Shown here: positions 54,362 to 63,643 of the stretch, piece after piece
How the letters are laid out: each line of letters begins with the position of its first letter
Position numbering within the stretch: the first letter of the stretch is position 1
DNA from: Verrucomicrobiales bacterium
Lineage (GTDB): Bacteria; Verrucomicrobiota; Verrucomicrobiia; Verrucomicrobiales; V1-33
NCBI GenBank assembly: GCA_028293125.1
Contig: JAQGPJ010000072.1
Location: 29,611-93,610, forward strand
DNA length: 64,000 nt
Reading direction: 5' to 3'
Translations under genes and position numbers: made by a program
The notes under the pieces: model-generated
Databases searched by the model: none
What the model was told of the DNA's origin: nothing
The model's input: the letters and a program-made list of their open reading frames with translations, nothing else

Positions 54362-55615
54362 ATGGGACCGAACAAGGATCTATTCACCAAGGCCTCCCTC
54401 GAGAAGCTGTCCACTCCGGAGCAGCTCGATATCATGATGGAGGTCACCAAGCCGATGGGCTGGATCAGCCTGATGACCACCGGCTTTCTGCTGCTGATGG
54501 CCATTCTGTGGGGGATTTTCGGCTCCATCCCTATCCGTGTGGACGGCAAGGGCATCCTCATCATCGGGGGATCACTGATTGATGTGGAGGCGGGCAGCGC
54601 CGGCCGCATCCGCGAGATTATGGTCAAACCCGGTGATTTGCTGAAGGCCGGGGACACCATCGCCACCATCGGTCAGAGCAAGCTGATGGAGGATATCGAC
54701 AACGAGGTAGCCGCGCTGGAGGATCTGAGGACCAAAGCTGTGCGCGACACCGCCAACGAGAGCGAGAGCCAGAAATTGGCTCTGGAAGCCCTGGACAAGG
54801 AGGAGAAGAGTCTGAAGGACCAGATCAAGGCCTCGGCCACGCAGGTGCAGAGCCTTCAGAGGCAGTTGGCCACCGCCCGCTCGGCCTTTTCCCAAGGATT
54901 GTCCACTCAAAGCGCCGTGGTGGCCGCGGAGGCGCAGGTGAACCAAGCCATCAACGCCGGCAAGGGGCTGCAGACCCGACTTCAGAACATTCCCACGGAC
55001 AGAGCCAAAGCCGCTCAGCTCTCTCAGGCCGCCACCGGCACCCGCGACAATGCCATCGCGGAGGCTGAACGCCGCATCGCCACGCTGCGGAAGCAACTGG
55101 TCTCCAGCAGCACCATTGTATCCACCCACGACGGACGCATTGTGGAGATGACAGTGGTGCGCGGAGAGCTGGTGGGTCCGCAGACCAAGGTGGTGAGCCT
55201 GGAGCCGCAGGGAGCCAAGCTCACAGGGGTGATTTACATTTCGTCAGGCGAGGGCAAGAAGGCGGGCTCCACAATGAAGGTGCGCATCTCCCCCTCCACG
55301 GTCAAGGCCGAGGAGTATGGCTTCATGAAAGGCACAGTGCGCTCCGTCTCCACCTATCCCGCCACGCCGGAGGGTGTGCTGCGCACCCTGCGGAATGAGT
55401 CCCTGGCCAAAGAGCTGACCGGCGGCAGCGCCCCGCTGGAGGTGGTGGTGGATCTGACGGAGGCGAAGAATGCCAGCGGCTACGAGTGGTCCTCCCCGCA
55501 GGGGCCGCCGGTGGGCATCTTCGGCGGCACCATGTGCACTGCATCCATCATCATCGATGAGAAACGCCCCATCAGCTATGTCATTCCGCTGGTGAAGGAG
55601 AAACTGGGCCTGTGA
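54362..55615 (+). CDS. HlyD-family membrane fusion protein of NHLP export system
   Basis: This is 417 residues from ATG 54362; a GTG 60 bases upstream is possible but less likely. A single N-terminal membrane helix (ISLMTTGFLLLMAILWGIFG) is followed by the biotinyl-lipoyl half GKGILIIGGSLIDVEAGSAG, RIREIMVKPGDLLKAGDTIA, then a long coiled-coil hairpin (LEDLRTKAVRDTANESESQK; ALDKEEKSLKDQIKASATQV), the second lipoyl half (STHDGRIVEMTVVRGELVG) and a beta-barrel domain. The arrangement and neighbours match the NHLP bacteriocin-system secretion protein class. It should bridge the two inner-membrane ABC proteins and the TolC channel. Confidence 0.9.
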   Translation: MGPNKDLFTKASLEKLSTPEQLDIMMEVTKPMGWISLMTTGFLLLMAILWGIFGSIPIRVDGKGILIIGGSLIDVEAGSAGRIREIMVKPGDLLKAGDTIATIGQSKLMEDIDNEVAALEDLRTKAVRDTANESESQKLALEALDKEEKSLKDQIKASATQVQSLQRQLATARSAFSQGLSTQSAVVAAEAQVNQAINAGKGLQTRLQNIPTDRAKAAQLSQAATGTRDNAIAEAERRIATLRKQLVSSSTIVSTHDGRIVEMTVVRGELVGPQTKVVSLEPQGAKLTGVIYISSGEGKKAGSTMKVRISPSTVKAEEYGFMKGTVRSVSTYPATPEGVLRTLRNESLAKELTGGSAPLEVVVDLTEAKNASGYEWSSPQGPPVGIFGGTMCTASIIIDEKRPISYVIPLVKEKLGL

Positions 55616-55640
55616 TCCACCGCCTCTGAACGGAAAACCC

Positions 55641-57845
55641 ATGGCCGCCAAGTCCGCTCCCGCCCCCGAAGCTCCCAAGGGCCCTCTCAGGCTGCCACGC
55701 CGTGTGCGCACGCCCACCGTGCTCCAGATGGAGGCGGTGGAGTGCGGTGCCGCGGCGCTCTCCATCATTCTGCGCCATTACGGCCTTTACCTGCCATTGG
55801 AGGCCCTGCGGGTGGAATGCGGGGTTTCCCGCGACGGCTCGAAGGCCAACAATGTGCTCAAGGCCGCCCGGAAGTACGGCATGGAGGCCAAGGGATTCAA
55901 ATATGGCCTGGACCAACTCGCAGGGCTGAAGATGCCGGTGATCGTTTTCTGGAACTTCAACCACTTCCTGGTGCTGGAGGGCTTCAAGGGCGGCCGGGCT
56001 TATCTGAGCGATCCCTCCGGCGGTCCGCGCTCGGTCACCATGGAGGAGTTCGAGGGCTCCTACACCGGTGTGGTGCTCTGCGTGGAGCCCGGAAAGGATT
56101 TCAAACCTGGCGGTGACAAGCCGTCGTTCTGGGTTTGTCTGAGGCCACGGCTGAAGGGCTATGAATGGTCGGTGATGTTTGTGATGCTGACCGGCCTCTT
56201 TCTGGTGGTGCCCGGTCTGGTGGTCCCTGCCTTCACGCGGCTCTTCATCGATGAGGTGCTGGTATCCCAGAAGGGTGACTGGGTGAAGCCGCTGCTTATG
56301 GGCATGGCAGTGACCACCGTGATCTCCATGTTCCTGACCTGGCTTCAGCAGTATTATCTGCTGCGGTTCGAGACCAAGCTGGCTCTGACCACCTCTCTCA
56401 GGTTTTTCCGCCACGTTCTGCGGCTGCCGGTGGAGTTTTTCAGCCAGCGCTTCGGCGGCGAGATCGGCTCGCGCGTGGCCATCAATGACAAGGTGGCCAA
56501 GGTGCTGTCCGAGCAAGTGGCCACCCTGCTGATGCAGGGGGTGACCTGCATTTTTTTCGCGATCCTGATGTTCCAGTATGACTGGGTGCTGGCCCTCATC
56601 GCCATCGGCTTCGGCCTGTTCAACATGGTGGCCATGCGCCTGGTCAGCCGCAAGCGGGTGGACACCTCCCGCCGCCTGCTGCAGGAGCGCGGCAAGCTGA
56701 TGGGGACCAGCATGGGCGGCCTGCAGATGATTGAAACCCTCAAAGCCACCGGCGGCGAGGCAGAGTTCTTCTCACGCTGGGCCGGGTATCAGTCCAAGGC
56801 CCTGAAAGCCAAGCAGCAGCTGGGCATGTTCTCCCAGATGCTCAACGTGCTGCCCCCGATGCTCACCGCCGCCACCACGGTCGGCGTGCTGGTGGTGGGC
56901 GGTCTGCGGGTGATTGACGGGCACCTCACCATGGGCATGCTGGTGGCCTTCCAGACCATCGTCGGCAGCTTCACCCGGCCCATCAACGATTTTGTGAATT
57001 TCGGCGGCCAGCTTCAGGAGCTGCAGGGCGACATGAACCGCATTGACGATGTCACCCGCTATCCGGAGGACCCCATGTATGAGCGCGCGGAGCAGCCGCG
57101 CCCGGATTATCTGAAGGATGTCGTCAAGCTCACCGGCAAGCTGGAGATCCGCAATCTGACCTTCGGCTACAGCCCCTTGGAGCGCCCGCTGATCGAGGAT
57201 TTCAGCCTGACCATCGAGCCCGGCCAGCGTGTGGCCCTAGTGGGGGGGTCAGGTTCCGGCAAGTCCACCGTGGCCAAGCTGGTGGCCGGGCTCTACAAGC
57301 CGCGCACCGGCGAGATTCTGTTTGACGGCATCCCGCGGGACCAGATTCCACCCGACCTGCTGAACAACTCCGTGGGCATGGTGGACCAAGAGATTTTTTT
57401 GTTTCAAGGAACCGTCCGCGACAACCTGACCATGTGGGACAACACTATCCCTGACAAGAACATCATGGAGGCCATGAAGGACGCGGCCATCGCGGACATC
57501 GTCACCGCCCGGCCGGGGGCGGAGAACAGCCTGGTGAGCGAGGGCGGCAGCAACTTCTCCGGCGGCCAACGCCAGCGCCTGGAAATTGCCCGCGCCCTGG
57601 TGGGTGATCCCACATTCCTGATCCTTGACGAGGCCACCAGCGCCTTGGACCCCACCACGGAAAGCGAGATCGACACCAACCTGCGGCGCCGCGGATGCAG
57701 CTCCCTGACCGTGGCCCACAGGCTCTCCACCATCCGCGACTCCGATGAGATCATTGTGATGAACCGGGGCCGGATCGTGCAGCGCGGCACCCACGAGGGC
57801 ATGAAGAATGTCGAAGGCTTCTACAAGCACCTGATCAAGGAATGA
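55641..57845 (+). CDS. NHLP-type ABC exporter with N-terminal C39 peptidase
   Basis: This is 734 residues. The C39 peptidase (residues ~22-155) has the catalytic Cys at about 35 (QMEAVECGAAALSIILRHYG), His near 108 (NFNHFLVLEG) and Asp near 124 (SDPSGGPRSV). Six transmembrane helices lie about residues 180-450. The nucleotide-binding domain has Walker A GGSGSGKST (~535), signature FSGGQRQRLEIARAL (~640) and Walker B FLILDEATSALD. It should cut the precursor after its double-Gly leader and export the released peptide using ATP. This is the classic PCAT architecture of NHLP export clusters. The stop overlaps the next start by 4 bases. Confidence 0.96.
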   Translation: MAAKSAPAPEAPKGPLRLPRRVRTPTVLQMEAVECGAAALSIILRHYGLYLPLEALRVECGVSRDGSKANNVLKAARKYGMEAKGFKYGLDQLAGLKMPVIVFWNFNHFLVLEGFKGGRAYLSDPSGGPRSVTMEEFEGSYTGVVLCVEPGKDFKPGGDKPSFWVCLRPRLKGYEWSVMFVMLTGLFLVVPGLVVPAFTRLFIDEVLVSQKGDWVKPLLMGMAVTTVISMFLTWLQQYYLLRFETKLALTTSLRFFRHVLRLPVEFFSQRFGGEIGSRVAINDKVAKVLSEQVATLLMQGVTCIFFAILMFQYDWVLALIAIGFGLFNMVAMRLVSRKRVDTSRRLLQERGKLMGTSMGGLQMIETLKATGGEAEFFSRWAGYQSKALKAKQQLGMFSQMLNVLPPMLTAATTVGVLVVGGLRVIDGHLTMGMLVAFQTIVGSFTRPINDFVNFGGQLQELQGDMNRIDDVTRYPEDPMYERAEQPRPDYLKDVVKLTGKLEIRNLTFGYSPLERPLIEDFSLTIEPGQRVALVGGSGSGKSTVAKLVAGLYKPRTGEILFDGIPRDQIPPDLLNNSVGMVDQEIFLFQGTVRDNLTMWDNTIPDKNIMEAMKDAAIADIVTARPGAENSLVSEGGSNFSGGQRQRLEIARALVGDPTFLILDEATSALDPTTESEIDTNLRRRGCSSLTVAHRLSTIRDSDEIIVMNRGRIVQRGTHEGMKNVEGFYKHLIKE

Positions 57846-60800
57846 GCACTGGAACCGGAATAGAAACCCTCCTGCCCGGCCTGCCGGAGCCCATTCCTCC
57901 CCCGCCTGACGCGGATGAAGGCCGGGTATCCCATCTGGGCGGCTTTTTCAACCGCCACGGCCAGCGGATGCGGATGGAGAGCAACCGTCCCATGATCCTG
58001 GACCAAGCCGACCGGACCTACTTTGTCATGGAGGGCCGGGTGGATCTTTTCACCACCGCCATTGAGGACGGGCACACTTCGGGGCCGCGCACGCATTTCA
58101 TTTCCGCCGGACCGGGCAGCCTGCTCTTCGGCATAGGCTCCGGCCACAACCACGGCTTCCTGGCCGTGGGGGGCATGGGCACAGTGGTGATCGAGCTGCC
58201 GGTGCCCACGCTTCAGGCCGGCACCCAGAATGAGGAGGTCGCCGCTGAACTGGTGGAGGCCATGGAGCGCTGGGTGGGGGATGTGGGACGCCGCGCCACG
58301 CGGGGCCTGACACTGAAGCAGGCGGACGTGAAGCTGAAAACCGGCGTGGAGGCCACCATCGCCGCCGGGCAGATCGCCACCTCCCGCAAGGGCGCGGCGT
58401 GGATTTACGTCCGCACCGGCGATGCCTTTTTCCTGGACACCGAGGAACTGGATTTCTCCGGGGCCAATTTTATTTTCCCCATCACGACGGACACGTGGGT
58501 GGAGTTCAACACCGCCAGCGAGTTCACCTGCTACGACACCGCCACCTGCATCGGCCACAGCGCGCTGTGGGAGGGGCTGCTGGCCTTCCACCTGGCCGTC
58601 TGCCAGAGTGAGTTCATCAGCAAGGCGCTGCTGCAGGTGGATGAGAACATCCGCCTGCACTCCAAGGAGGAGTACCGCGGAGTGGCCCGCGATGCCGCCC
58701 TGCGGGAGGTGGCCTCGGTCATGCGCCCGGAAATGCGGGCGGTGAGCGCGGAGGATGCGGGCAGCGGGCAGGATTTTCTCTTTGCGGCCTGCCGCATGGT
58801 CGGGGAGCGGATCGGCGTGGTCATGCGCCAGCATCCGGAGGCCCACAAACTGGGGCCCAAGGCTGATCGTCTGGGCGTGATCGTGCGCGCCAGCCGCATC
58901 CGCATGCGGAACGTCGGGCTGCGGGATGACTGGTGGAACCGCGAGCATGGGGCCATGCTGGCCTATCTGACGGCTCCGGCACCGGCGCCCGCCAATCCCA
59001 AGGAGCAGCCGGTGCCGGTGGCCGGGGATCCGGTGGCGCTGCTGCCTAAAAAAGGCGGCTATGAAATGATCAATCCCGCCACTGGTGAGCGCCGCCGTGT
59101 GACCAAGGAAACCGCCAAGGACATTTATCCCTTCGCCCAGGCTTTCTACCGTCCCTTCAAGGATGGTGTGCTGACGGTGATGGATGTGGTGAAATTCGGC
59201 AGCCGCGGTCTTAAGGGGGATGCCGCCCGCGTGGTGGTGATGGGCTGTCTGATGGGCGTGCTGGCCACTCTGACCCCTCTTTTCAGCGGCCAGATTTTCG
59301 ACACCGCCATTCCCGGGGCGGAGAGGGGCCTGCTCATGCAGTACGGCATCGCGCTTCTCAGCGCGGCCTTCGCGGCGGCGGCCTATCAGGTTGTCCGCAG
59401 CCTGGCGGTGCTGCGCATTGAGGGACGCATGGACTACTCCGTGCAGGCCGCCCTGTGGGACCGGCTGCTGAACCTGCCCTCGACCTTTTTCCGCAAGTAC
59501 ACCGCCGGGGACCTCGCGGACCGCACAGCGGGTATCGACTCCATCCGTTCCCTGGTTTCTGGAGTCGGGGTCACGGCCCTGCTGGGGGCGGTGACCTCGG
59601 TGTTCTATCTCTTCGTAATGTTCAAGTTCAGTGTCATGATGGGCCTGGTGGCCATCGGCCTGGTCATGGTGGCCATGATCCTCACGGCGGCGGCGAACTA
59701 CGCGCAACTGCGGCATCAGCGGAACGAATCCAATCTCCGGGGCTATATCTCGGGCCTGGTGCTCCAGTTCCTGACCGGTGTCAGCAAGATCCGCGTGGCC
59801 GGCGCCGAGGACCATGCCCTGAAAGTCTGGGCACGGAATTTCGGCAACCAGAAGCGCATCGCGTGGACCATCGGGCGCATTGAGAACTTCGTCACTGTGT
59901 TCAACTCCGGCTATCCCGTGCTGTGCACCTTGGTCATATTCGCCACCCTGGTGCAGGTGCAGACCGCCGCCGCGGCGGAGGGCGGCGGGGAACCCATCAC
60001 CACCGGCTCCTTCATCGCTTTCAACAGTGCTTTCGGAGCCTTTCTGGGTGCCATGCTGGGCCTGAGCCGCGCCTCCATGAGCATGCTCGCGGTGGTGCCC
60101 ATCTGGGAGCGCTTGAAACCCATCCTGCTGACACCGCCGGAGCTGAGCGAGGACCGCATGTTTCCCGGCGAGCTGACCGGCCAGATCGACCTCTACCACG
60201 TCAATTTCCGTTATGATCCTGAAGGGCCTCTGATTCTCCAGAATGTCAGTCTGAGCATCCGTCCAGGCGAATTTGTAGCCTTTGTCGGCCCCTCCGGATC
60301 CGGAAAATCCACCCTGCTGCGGGTGCTCCTGGGTTTTGAGATTCCGGAATCCGGCAAGGTGTTCTACGATGGCCAGGACCTCCAGACCCTGGATCTGCGC
60401 GAGGTCCGCCAGCGGCTGGGGGTGGTGCTTCAGACAAGCCGTCTGGCCCCGACCACCATTTTCCAGAACATCATCGGGCCCAACACCAGCCTGACAATCG
60501 ACGATGCCTGGGCGGCGGCGGAAGGTTCCGGTCTGGCGGATGATGTGCGTGGCATGCCCATGGGCATGCAGACGGTCATCAGCGAGGGCGGCGGCACCTT
60601 CTCCGGCGGCCAGAAACAGCGCCTGATGATCGCGCGGGCCATTGTGAACCGGCCCCGCATTCTCTTCTTTGACGAAGCCACTTCCGCGCTGGACAATCAG
60701 ACCCAGAAAACGGTCAGCGACAGTCTGGACGCCATGCACGCCACCCGCATCGTCATCGCCCACCGCCTGAGCACCATCGCCAATGCCGACCGCATTGTTG

Positions 60801-60898
60801 TTCTGGTGAAGGGACGGGTGATGGAGGATGGCACCTATGATGAACTGATAAAGCTCAACGGCCACTTTGCGGAGCTCGCGCGCCGCCAGGTGGCCTGA
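57842..60898 (+). CDS. NHLP-type ABC exporter, second (non-peptidase) permease/ATPase
   Basis: This is 1018 residues, ATGA-overlapping the peptidase-ABC gene. The first ~400 residues lack C39 features. The stretch HLGGFFNRHGQRMRMESNRP...YFVMEGRVDLFTT resembles a cyclic-nucleotide-binding-like beta-roll (inference) and is the usual N-terminal extension of this NHLP subunit class. A six-helix transporter domain follows (~460-740: LMGVLATLTPLFSGQIFDTA; YSVQAALWDRLLNLPSTFFR). The ATPase domain has FVGPSGSGKSTLLRVLLGF (~813), FSGGQKQRLMIARAI (~920) and ILFFDEATSALD. With its partner it is expected to form a heterodimeric or dual exporter. Confidence 0.93.
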   Translation: MSTGTGIETLLPGLPEPIPPPPDADEGRVSHLGGFFNRHGQRMRMESNRPMILDQADRTYFVMEGRVDLFTTAIEDGHTSGPRTHFISAGPGSLLFGIGSGHNHGFLAVGGMGTVVIELPVPTLQAGTQNEEVAAELVEAMERWVGDVGRRATRGLTLKQADVKLKTGVEATIAAGQIATSRKGAAWIYVRTGDAFFLDTEELDFSGANFIFPITTDTWVEFNTASEFTCYDTATCIGHSALWEGLLAFHLAVCQSEFISKALLQVDENIRLHSKEEYRGVARDAALREVASVMRPEMRAVSAEDAGSGQDFLFAACRMVGERIGVVMRQHPEAHKLGPKADRLGVIVRASRIRMRNVGLRDDWWNREHGAMLAYLTAPAPAPANPKEQPVPVAGDPVALLPKKGGYEMINPATGERRRVTKETAKDIYPFAQAFYRPFKDGVLTVMDVVKFGSRGLKGDAARVVVMGCLMGVLATLTPLFSGQIFDTAIPGAERGLLMQYGIALLSAAFAAAAYQVVRSLAVLRIEGRMDYSVQAALWDRLLNLPSTFFRKYTAGDLADRTAGIDSIRSLVSGVGVTALLGAVTSVFYLFVMFKFSVMMGLVAIGLVMVAMILTAAANYAQLRHQRNESNLRGYISGLVLQFLTGVSKIRVAGAEDHALKVWARNFGNQKRIAWTIGRIENFVTVFNSGYPVLCTLVIFATLVQVQTAAAAEGGGEPITTGSFIAFNSAFGAFLGAMLGLSRASMSMLAVVPIWERLKPILLTPPELSEDRMFPGELTGQIDLYHVNFRYDPEGPLILQNVSLSIRPGEFVAFVGPSGSGKSTLLRVLLGFEIPESGKVFYDGQDLQTLDLREVRQRLGVVLQTSRLAPTTIFQNIIGPNTSLTIDDAWAAAEGSGLADDVRGMPMGMQTVISEGGGTFSGGQKQRLMIARAIVNRPRILFFDEATSALDNQTQKTVSDSLDAMHATRIVIAHRLSTIANADRIVVLVKGRVMEDGTYDELIKLNGHFAELARRQVA

Positions 60899-60905
60899 CG
60901 ACGCC

Positions 60906-62132
60906 ATGCCTTCCAAAACCTTTTCAACTCCCTCCTCCCGCCGCTCCCCAGCCGGTCAGGATGCCGCTGTTCCGGCGGTGCCCGCCGCCCCTCCGGCTCC
61001 GCCCGGCCTGCTGCCGGTGGCGGAGACGATTTATCAGCGCTCCGTGGCCTTATGGGGGCCGGACCGCGCCGTTTCCCTGGTGGGCGAATCCCCGGCCATG
61101 GAGGCTGTTCTCAACAAGGTGCAGAAGTTCGCGCGCTTTGATGAGCCCATCCTGCTGACCGGCGAAAGCGGTGCCGGCAAGGAGCTTTTCGCCCGCGCCT
61201 GCTACCTTCTCAGCGATCGCACGCACAAGCCTTTCGTCCCCGTGAACTGTCCGCAGTACACAGACGGCAATCTGTCAGTCAGTGAGCTTTTCGGCCATAA
61301 GAAAGGCTCATTCACCGGAGCCGCTGCGGACCATAAGGGACTCTTTGAAACGGCGGACGGCGGTGTGATCTTTCTGGATGAAATCGCGGATCTGCCCATG
61401 CCCACGCAGGTCATGCTGCTGCGGGCGCTGGCCGACGGGGAGTTCAAACGTCTGGGGGACAATACCGTCTCCCGTGTCAATGTCCGTGTCATTGCGGCCA
61501 CCAACCGTCCTCTGAAGGAGCTGGTCGCGGCCAACAGCTTCCGCAACGATCTTTATTTCCGGCTTTGTTATTTCCGGCTGGAGCTGCCCGCGCTGAAGGA
61601 ACGGGACATGGACTGGAAACTGCTATTGCACCACTGGCTGTCGCTCCTAGGCGCGCGCTACAAGGTCCGCCGTGCCTTCTCGAAAAAGGCTCTCGATTTT
61701 CTGTCCTCCTACGTATGGCCGGGCAATGTCCGGGAAATCAAAAGCGTGGCCACCACCGGTTATTCCATGGCCGAGGGAGAGCTGATCGAGATGGAGGACT
61801 TTGAAAGTGTGCTCTATGAGCACCAGTCTCCCGAGGCCTTGGCCGCCTGGAGCGGCATAAAGCGCCAGGCCGCGCCGCCGGTGCCGGAAGTGGATCCTTA
61901 TGCGGAGACCTTCCGTGTTATGCGCACCGGCGAACAGACCTTCTGGGATGCTATCCACCGGCCATTCATCGAGCGTGATTTCAACCGCTCCCAGCTGCGC
62001 GCCATTTTTGAGCGTGGCCTGCGCGAGGCCAACGGTTCCTACAAGAATCTTCTGGCGCTTTTCAATCTTCCTGAGGGGGATTATCAGAGATTTATGGATT
62101 TTCTTCGTCATCAGAGGCTGAAGCCGGAGTAA
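60906..62132 (+). CDS. Sigma-54-dependent activator (bacterial enhancer-binding protein)
   Basis: This is 408 residues from ATG 60906, 7 bases after the ABC gene. There is no receiver or PAS domain; a Pro/Ala-rich N-terminus (~50 residues) leads into the AAA+ domain: Walker A LLTGESGAGKELFARACY, GSFTGAAADHKG (the sigma-54-contacting GAFTGA loop with Ala to Ser), Walker B GGVIFLDEIADLP, VRVIAATNRPL, arginine region FRNDLYFRL and YVWPGNVREIKS. The C-terminus (LREANGSYKNLLALFNLPEG) is a Fis-like helix-turn-helix. The protein should open sigma-54 promoters. Its location in the operon, and GG/GC promoters at the tolC and precursor genes, identify these as likely targets. Confidence 0.9.
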   Translation: MPSKTFSTPSSRRSPAGQDAAVPAVPAAPPAPPGLLPVAETIYQRSVALWGPDRAVSLVGESPAMEAVLNKVQKFARFDEPILLTGESGAGKELFARACYLLSDRTHKPFVPVNCPQYTDGNLSVSELFGHKKGSFTGAAADHKGLFETADGGVIFLDEIADLPMPTQVMLLRALADGEFKRLGDNTVSRVNVRVIAATNRPLKELVAANSFRNDLYFRLCYFRLELPALKERDMDWKLLLHHWLSLLGARYKVRRAFSKKALDFLSSYVWPGNVREIKSVATTGYSMAEGELIEMEDFESVLYEHQSPEALAAWSGIKRQAAPPVPEVDPYAETFRVMRTGEQTFWDAIHRPFIERDFNRSQLRAIFERGLREANGSYKNLLALFNLPEGDYQRFMDFLRHQRLKPE

Positions 62133-62188
62133 AAGGATGGTGACCGGACGCTTTCCGGTGACGCCGCCCCGTCCGCTTAACTGTCCTC

Positions 62189-63337
62189 ATGCAAAACGGA
62201 AGATCAGCCACCCTGCAGCGTTTCGGATTCGCCCCGGAGACCGTGGACCAGGTGCTCCAGGCTCTGAGCAGGGAGCTGCCGGAAGTCTGTCCGGAACCCT
62301 CACAGCTTTCCCTGGGCAATGAGATCTTTGTGCCTGACTGGATCGGCTGCTGTCTGGAGGCTTGGCGGCGGAGCCCCGTGGCGGCATTGAGGGAAATGCT
62401 GTTCGAGCTGAATTTCCCCATTGCCGCCGGCATCAGCGGAACACCGGAATACCAGAGCCTGGCACTGGCGGGAAGCAGCAGCCTGGAGGATGTCAGGAGC
62501 ACCCTGCCCCCCCAGGGGCCGGCATGGTCGGAGCCTGACAAAATCCGGGTCTTCATGCACGACAGCGGAGCCGGTCTGCTGCCGGTCATCCATACCGCCA
62601 GCCATGCGGATTTTGTGATTCTGCTGCAGGCCATCGTGCACCGCAACGAGCCCGTCCCGGTGCCGCTCTCAACCGGCTCCAGCTTTATCAACGGCTACAG
62701 CAACCGTGGGCGCTATCTGCGGATACGGGAGGCCCTGGCGCTGGGAGTGCTGGCTCCCGAGGCCCGGAACCCCCAGCTCTGGAAGGATAAAATCCTGCTG
62801 CTGGCCTCAGGACCCTACAGCGGTGTCCCCGCCTCCGCGATGGGACTGGATCCGGAAAAGTGGCTGGAGCGTTCCACCTGCCTGCGTATTCATCATGAGG
62901 CCTGTCACTATCTGAACCGCCGCCTTTTTCCCCAACTGAAATTCGGCCTGCAGGATGAGCTGATTGCGGACTTCGCCGGACTCATGGAGGCCACCGGCGC
63001 GTTCAAAGCGGCGGAATTCCTGCTGTTCATGGGCTTGGAGCGGTTCCCGGACTACCGCGCCGGCGGGCGGTTGGAGAATTACCCGCGGGAGCTGGGCGGG
63101 AATGCGGAGGTGACGCACGCCGTGGCCCGGCTGCTCGTGGAGGCGGCGGTCAATTTGGAGCAGTTCTTCTTCTCCTGGGACCCCATGCGTTACGTTGTCG
63201 GCAAGCTCCGGGTGCTGGCGCTCCTGACTTGGCTGCCACTGGAGATTCTGGCCGCCCCTGACGCCTGCGGCATTCTGGGCCGCCTGCTCAACGGCGCGGA
63301 TGGAATTTCCCCTCCGGACCGCGGGAAATCCTCCTGA
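62189..63337 (+). CDS. Uncharacterised HExxH protein of the NHLP operon
   Basis: This is 382 residues from ATG 62189. The N-terminal two thirds show no motif I know. Near residue 236, IHHEACHYLNRRLFP contains HEACH (HExxH), and 16 residues later DELIADFAGLME supplies an ExxxD motif, the geometry of gluzincin zinc peptidases. It might therefore bind zinc and act on proteins or peptides, but no activity is shown. Similar 'HE.CHY..RR.FG' proteins of unknown function (possibly DUF7005) occur in other bacteria, from memory. There is no signal peptide, so it should act in the cytoplasm. It lies 56 bases after the activator gene and 306 bases before the precursor gene; processing, maturation or immunity are candidate roles. 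Confidence 0.75.
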   Translation: MQNGRSATLQRFGFAPETVDQVLQALSRELPEVCPEPSQLSLGNEIFVPDWIGCCLEAWRRSPVAALREMLFELNFPIAAGISGTPEYQSLALAGSSSLEDVRSTLPPQGPAWSEPDKIRVFMHDSGAGLLPVIHTASHADFVILLQAIVHRNEPVPVPLSTGSSFINGYSNRGRYLRIREALALGVLAPEARNPQLWKDKILLLASGPYSGVPASAMGLDPEKWLERSTCLRIHHEACHYLNRRLFPQLKFGLQDELIADFAGLMEATGAFKAAEFLLFMGLERFPDYRAGGRLENYPRELGGNAEVTHAVARLLVEAAVNLEQFFFSWDPMRYVVGKLRVLALLTWLPLEILAAPDACGILGRLLNGADGISPPDRGKSS

Positions 63338-63380
63338 TCCTGACCGGATTTCCCCTCCCGCGCTGGATTGCGCAAAATGA

Positions 63381-63419
63381 ATGGAACCCCCGCTCCATCA
63401 CATGGAGCCCTGGCTCCAT
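63381..63419 (+). promoter_or_regulatory. Phased ATGGAGC half-site array, candidate activator enhancer
   Basis: Four half-sites alternate in orientation: ATGGAAC (63381), GCTCCAT (63392), ATGGAGC (63402) and GCTCCAT (63413). Start-to-start distances are 11, 10 and 11 bases, one helical turn. The last pair forms the exact 18-base palindrome around ATGGAGCC-CT-GGCTCCAT. Its place ~110-145 bases before the -24 element is where enhancer-binding proteins normally bind. Confidence 0.6.
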
Positions 63420-63505
63420 AAACAACCTGAAACAAAGCCATCAAAGCCACAAAAAAGAGCCTAGAAAAAAATTCATCATTTGTATTTCGTTGATTTTGAA
63501 CAATA

Positions 63506-63518
63506 TATCAATCAATTA
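63506..63518 (+). promoter_or_regulatory. IHF-consensus site
   Basis: TATCAATCAATTA agrees with WATCAANNNNTTR at every fixed position. It lies between the half-site array and the -24/-12 promoter in an AT-rich stretch, the position where IHF bends DNA to bring a bound activator to sigma-54 polymerase. Confidence 0.5.
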
Positions 63519-63525
63519 AAAAACT

Positions 63526-63541
63526 TGGCACGATCCAGGCG
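63526..63541 (+). promoter_or_regulatory. Sigma-54 promoter of the NHLP precursor gene
   Basis: TGGCACGATCCAGGCG carries a perfect TGGCACG -24 element; GC at 63539-63540 is exactly ten bases after GG at 63527-63528. The -12 element is AGGC rather than TTGC. Expected transcript start is ~63551, leaving a ~90-base leader to the ATG at 63644. Confidence 0.65.
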
Positions 63542-63643
63542 ATAATCTTTCCCATTCCTGAAAACCGCCAGTAAAGGCCATAAAGGATAAGCCTGAACCA
63601 CCTAATTCATTTTAACACTAACCGTCCCAAAGACACTACTGCA

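Noticed and set aside
57821..60916. 1031-residue open frame on the minus strand
   Set aside because: Exact antisense of the second NHLP ABC transporter, whose Walker and signature motifs are unmistakable.
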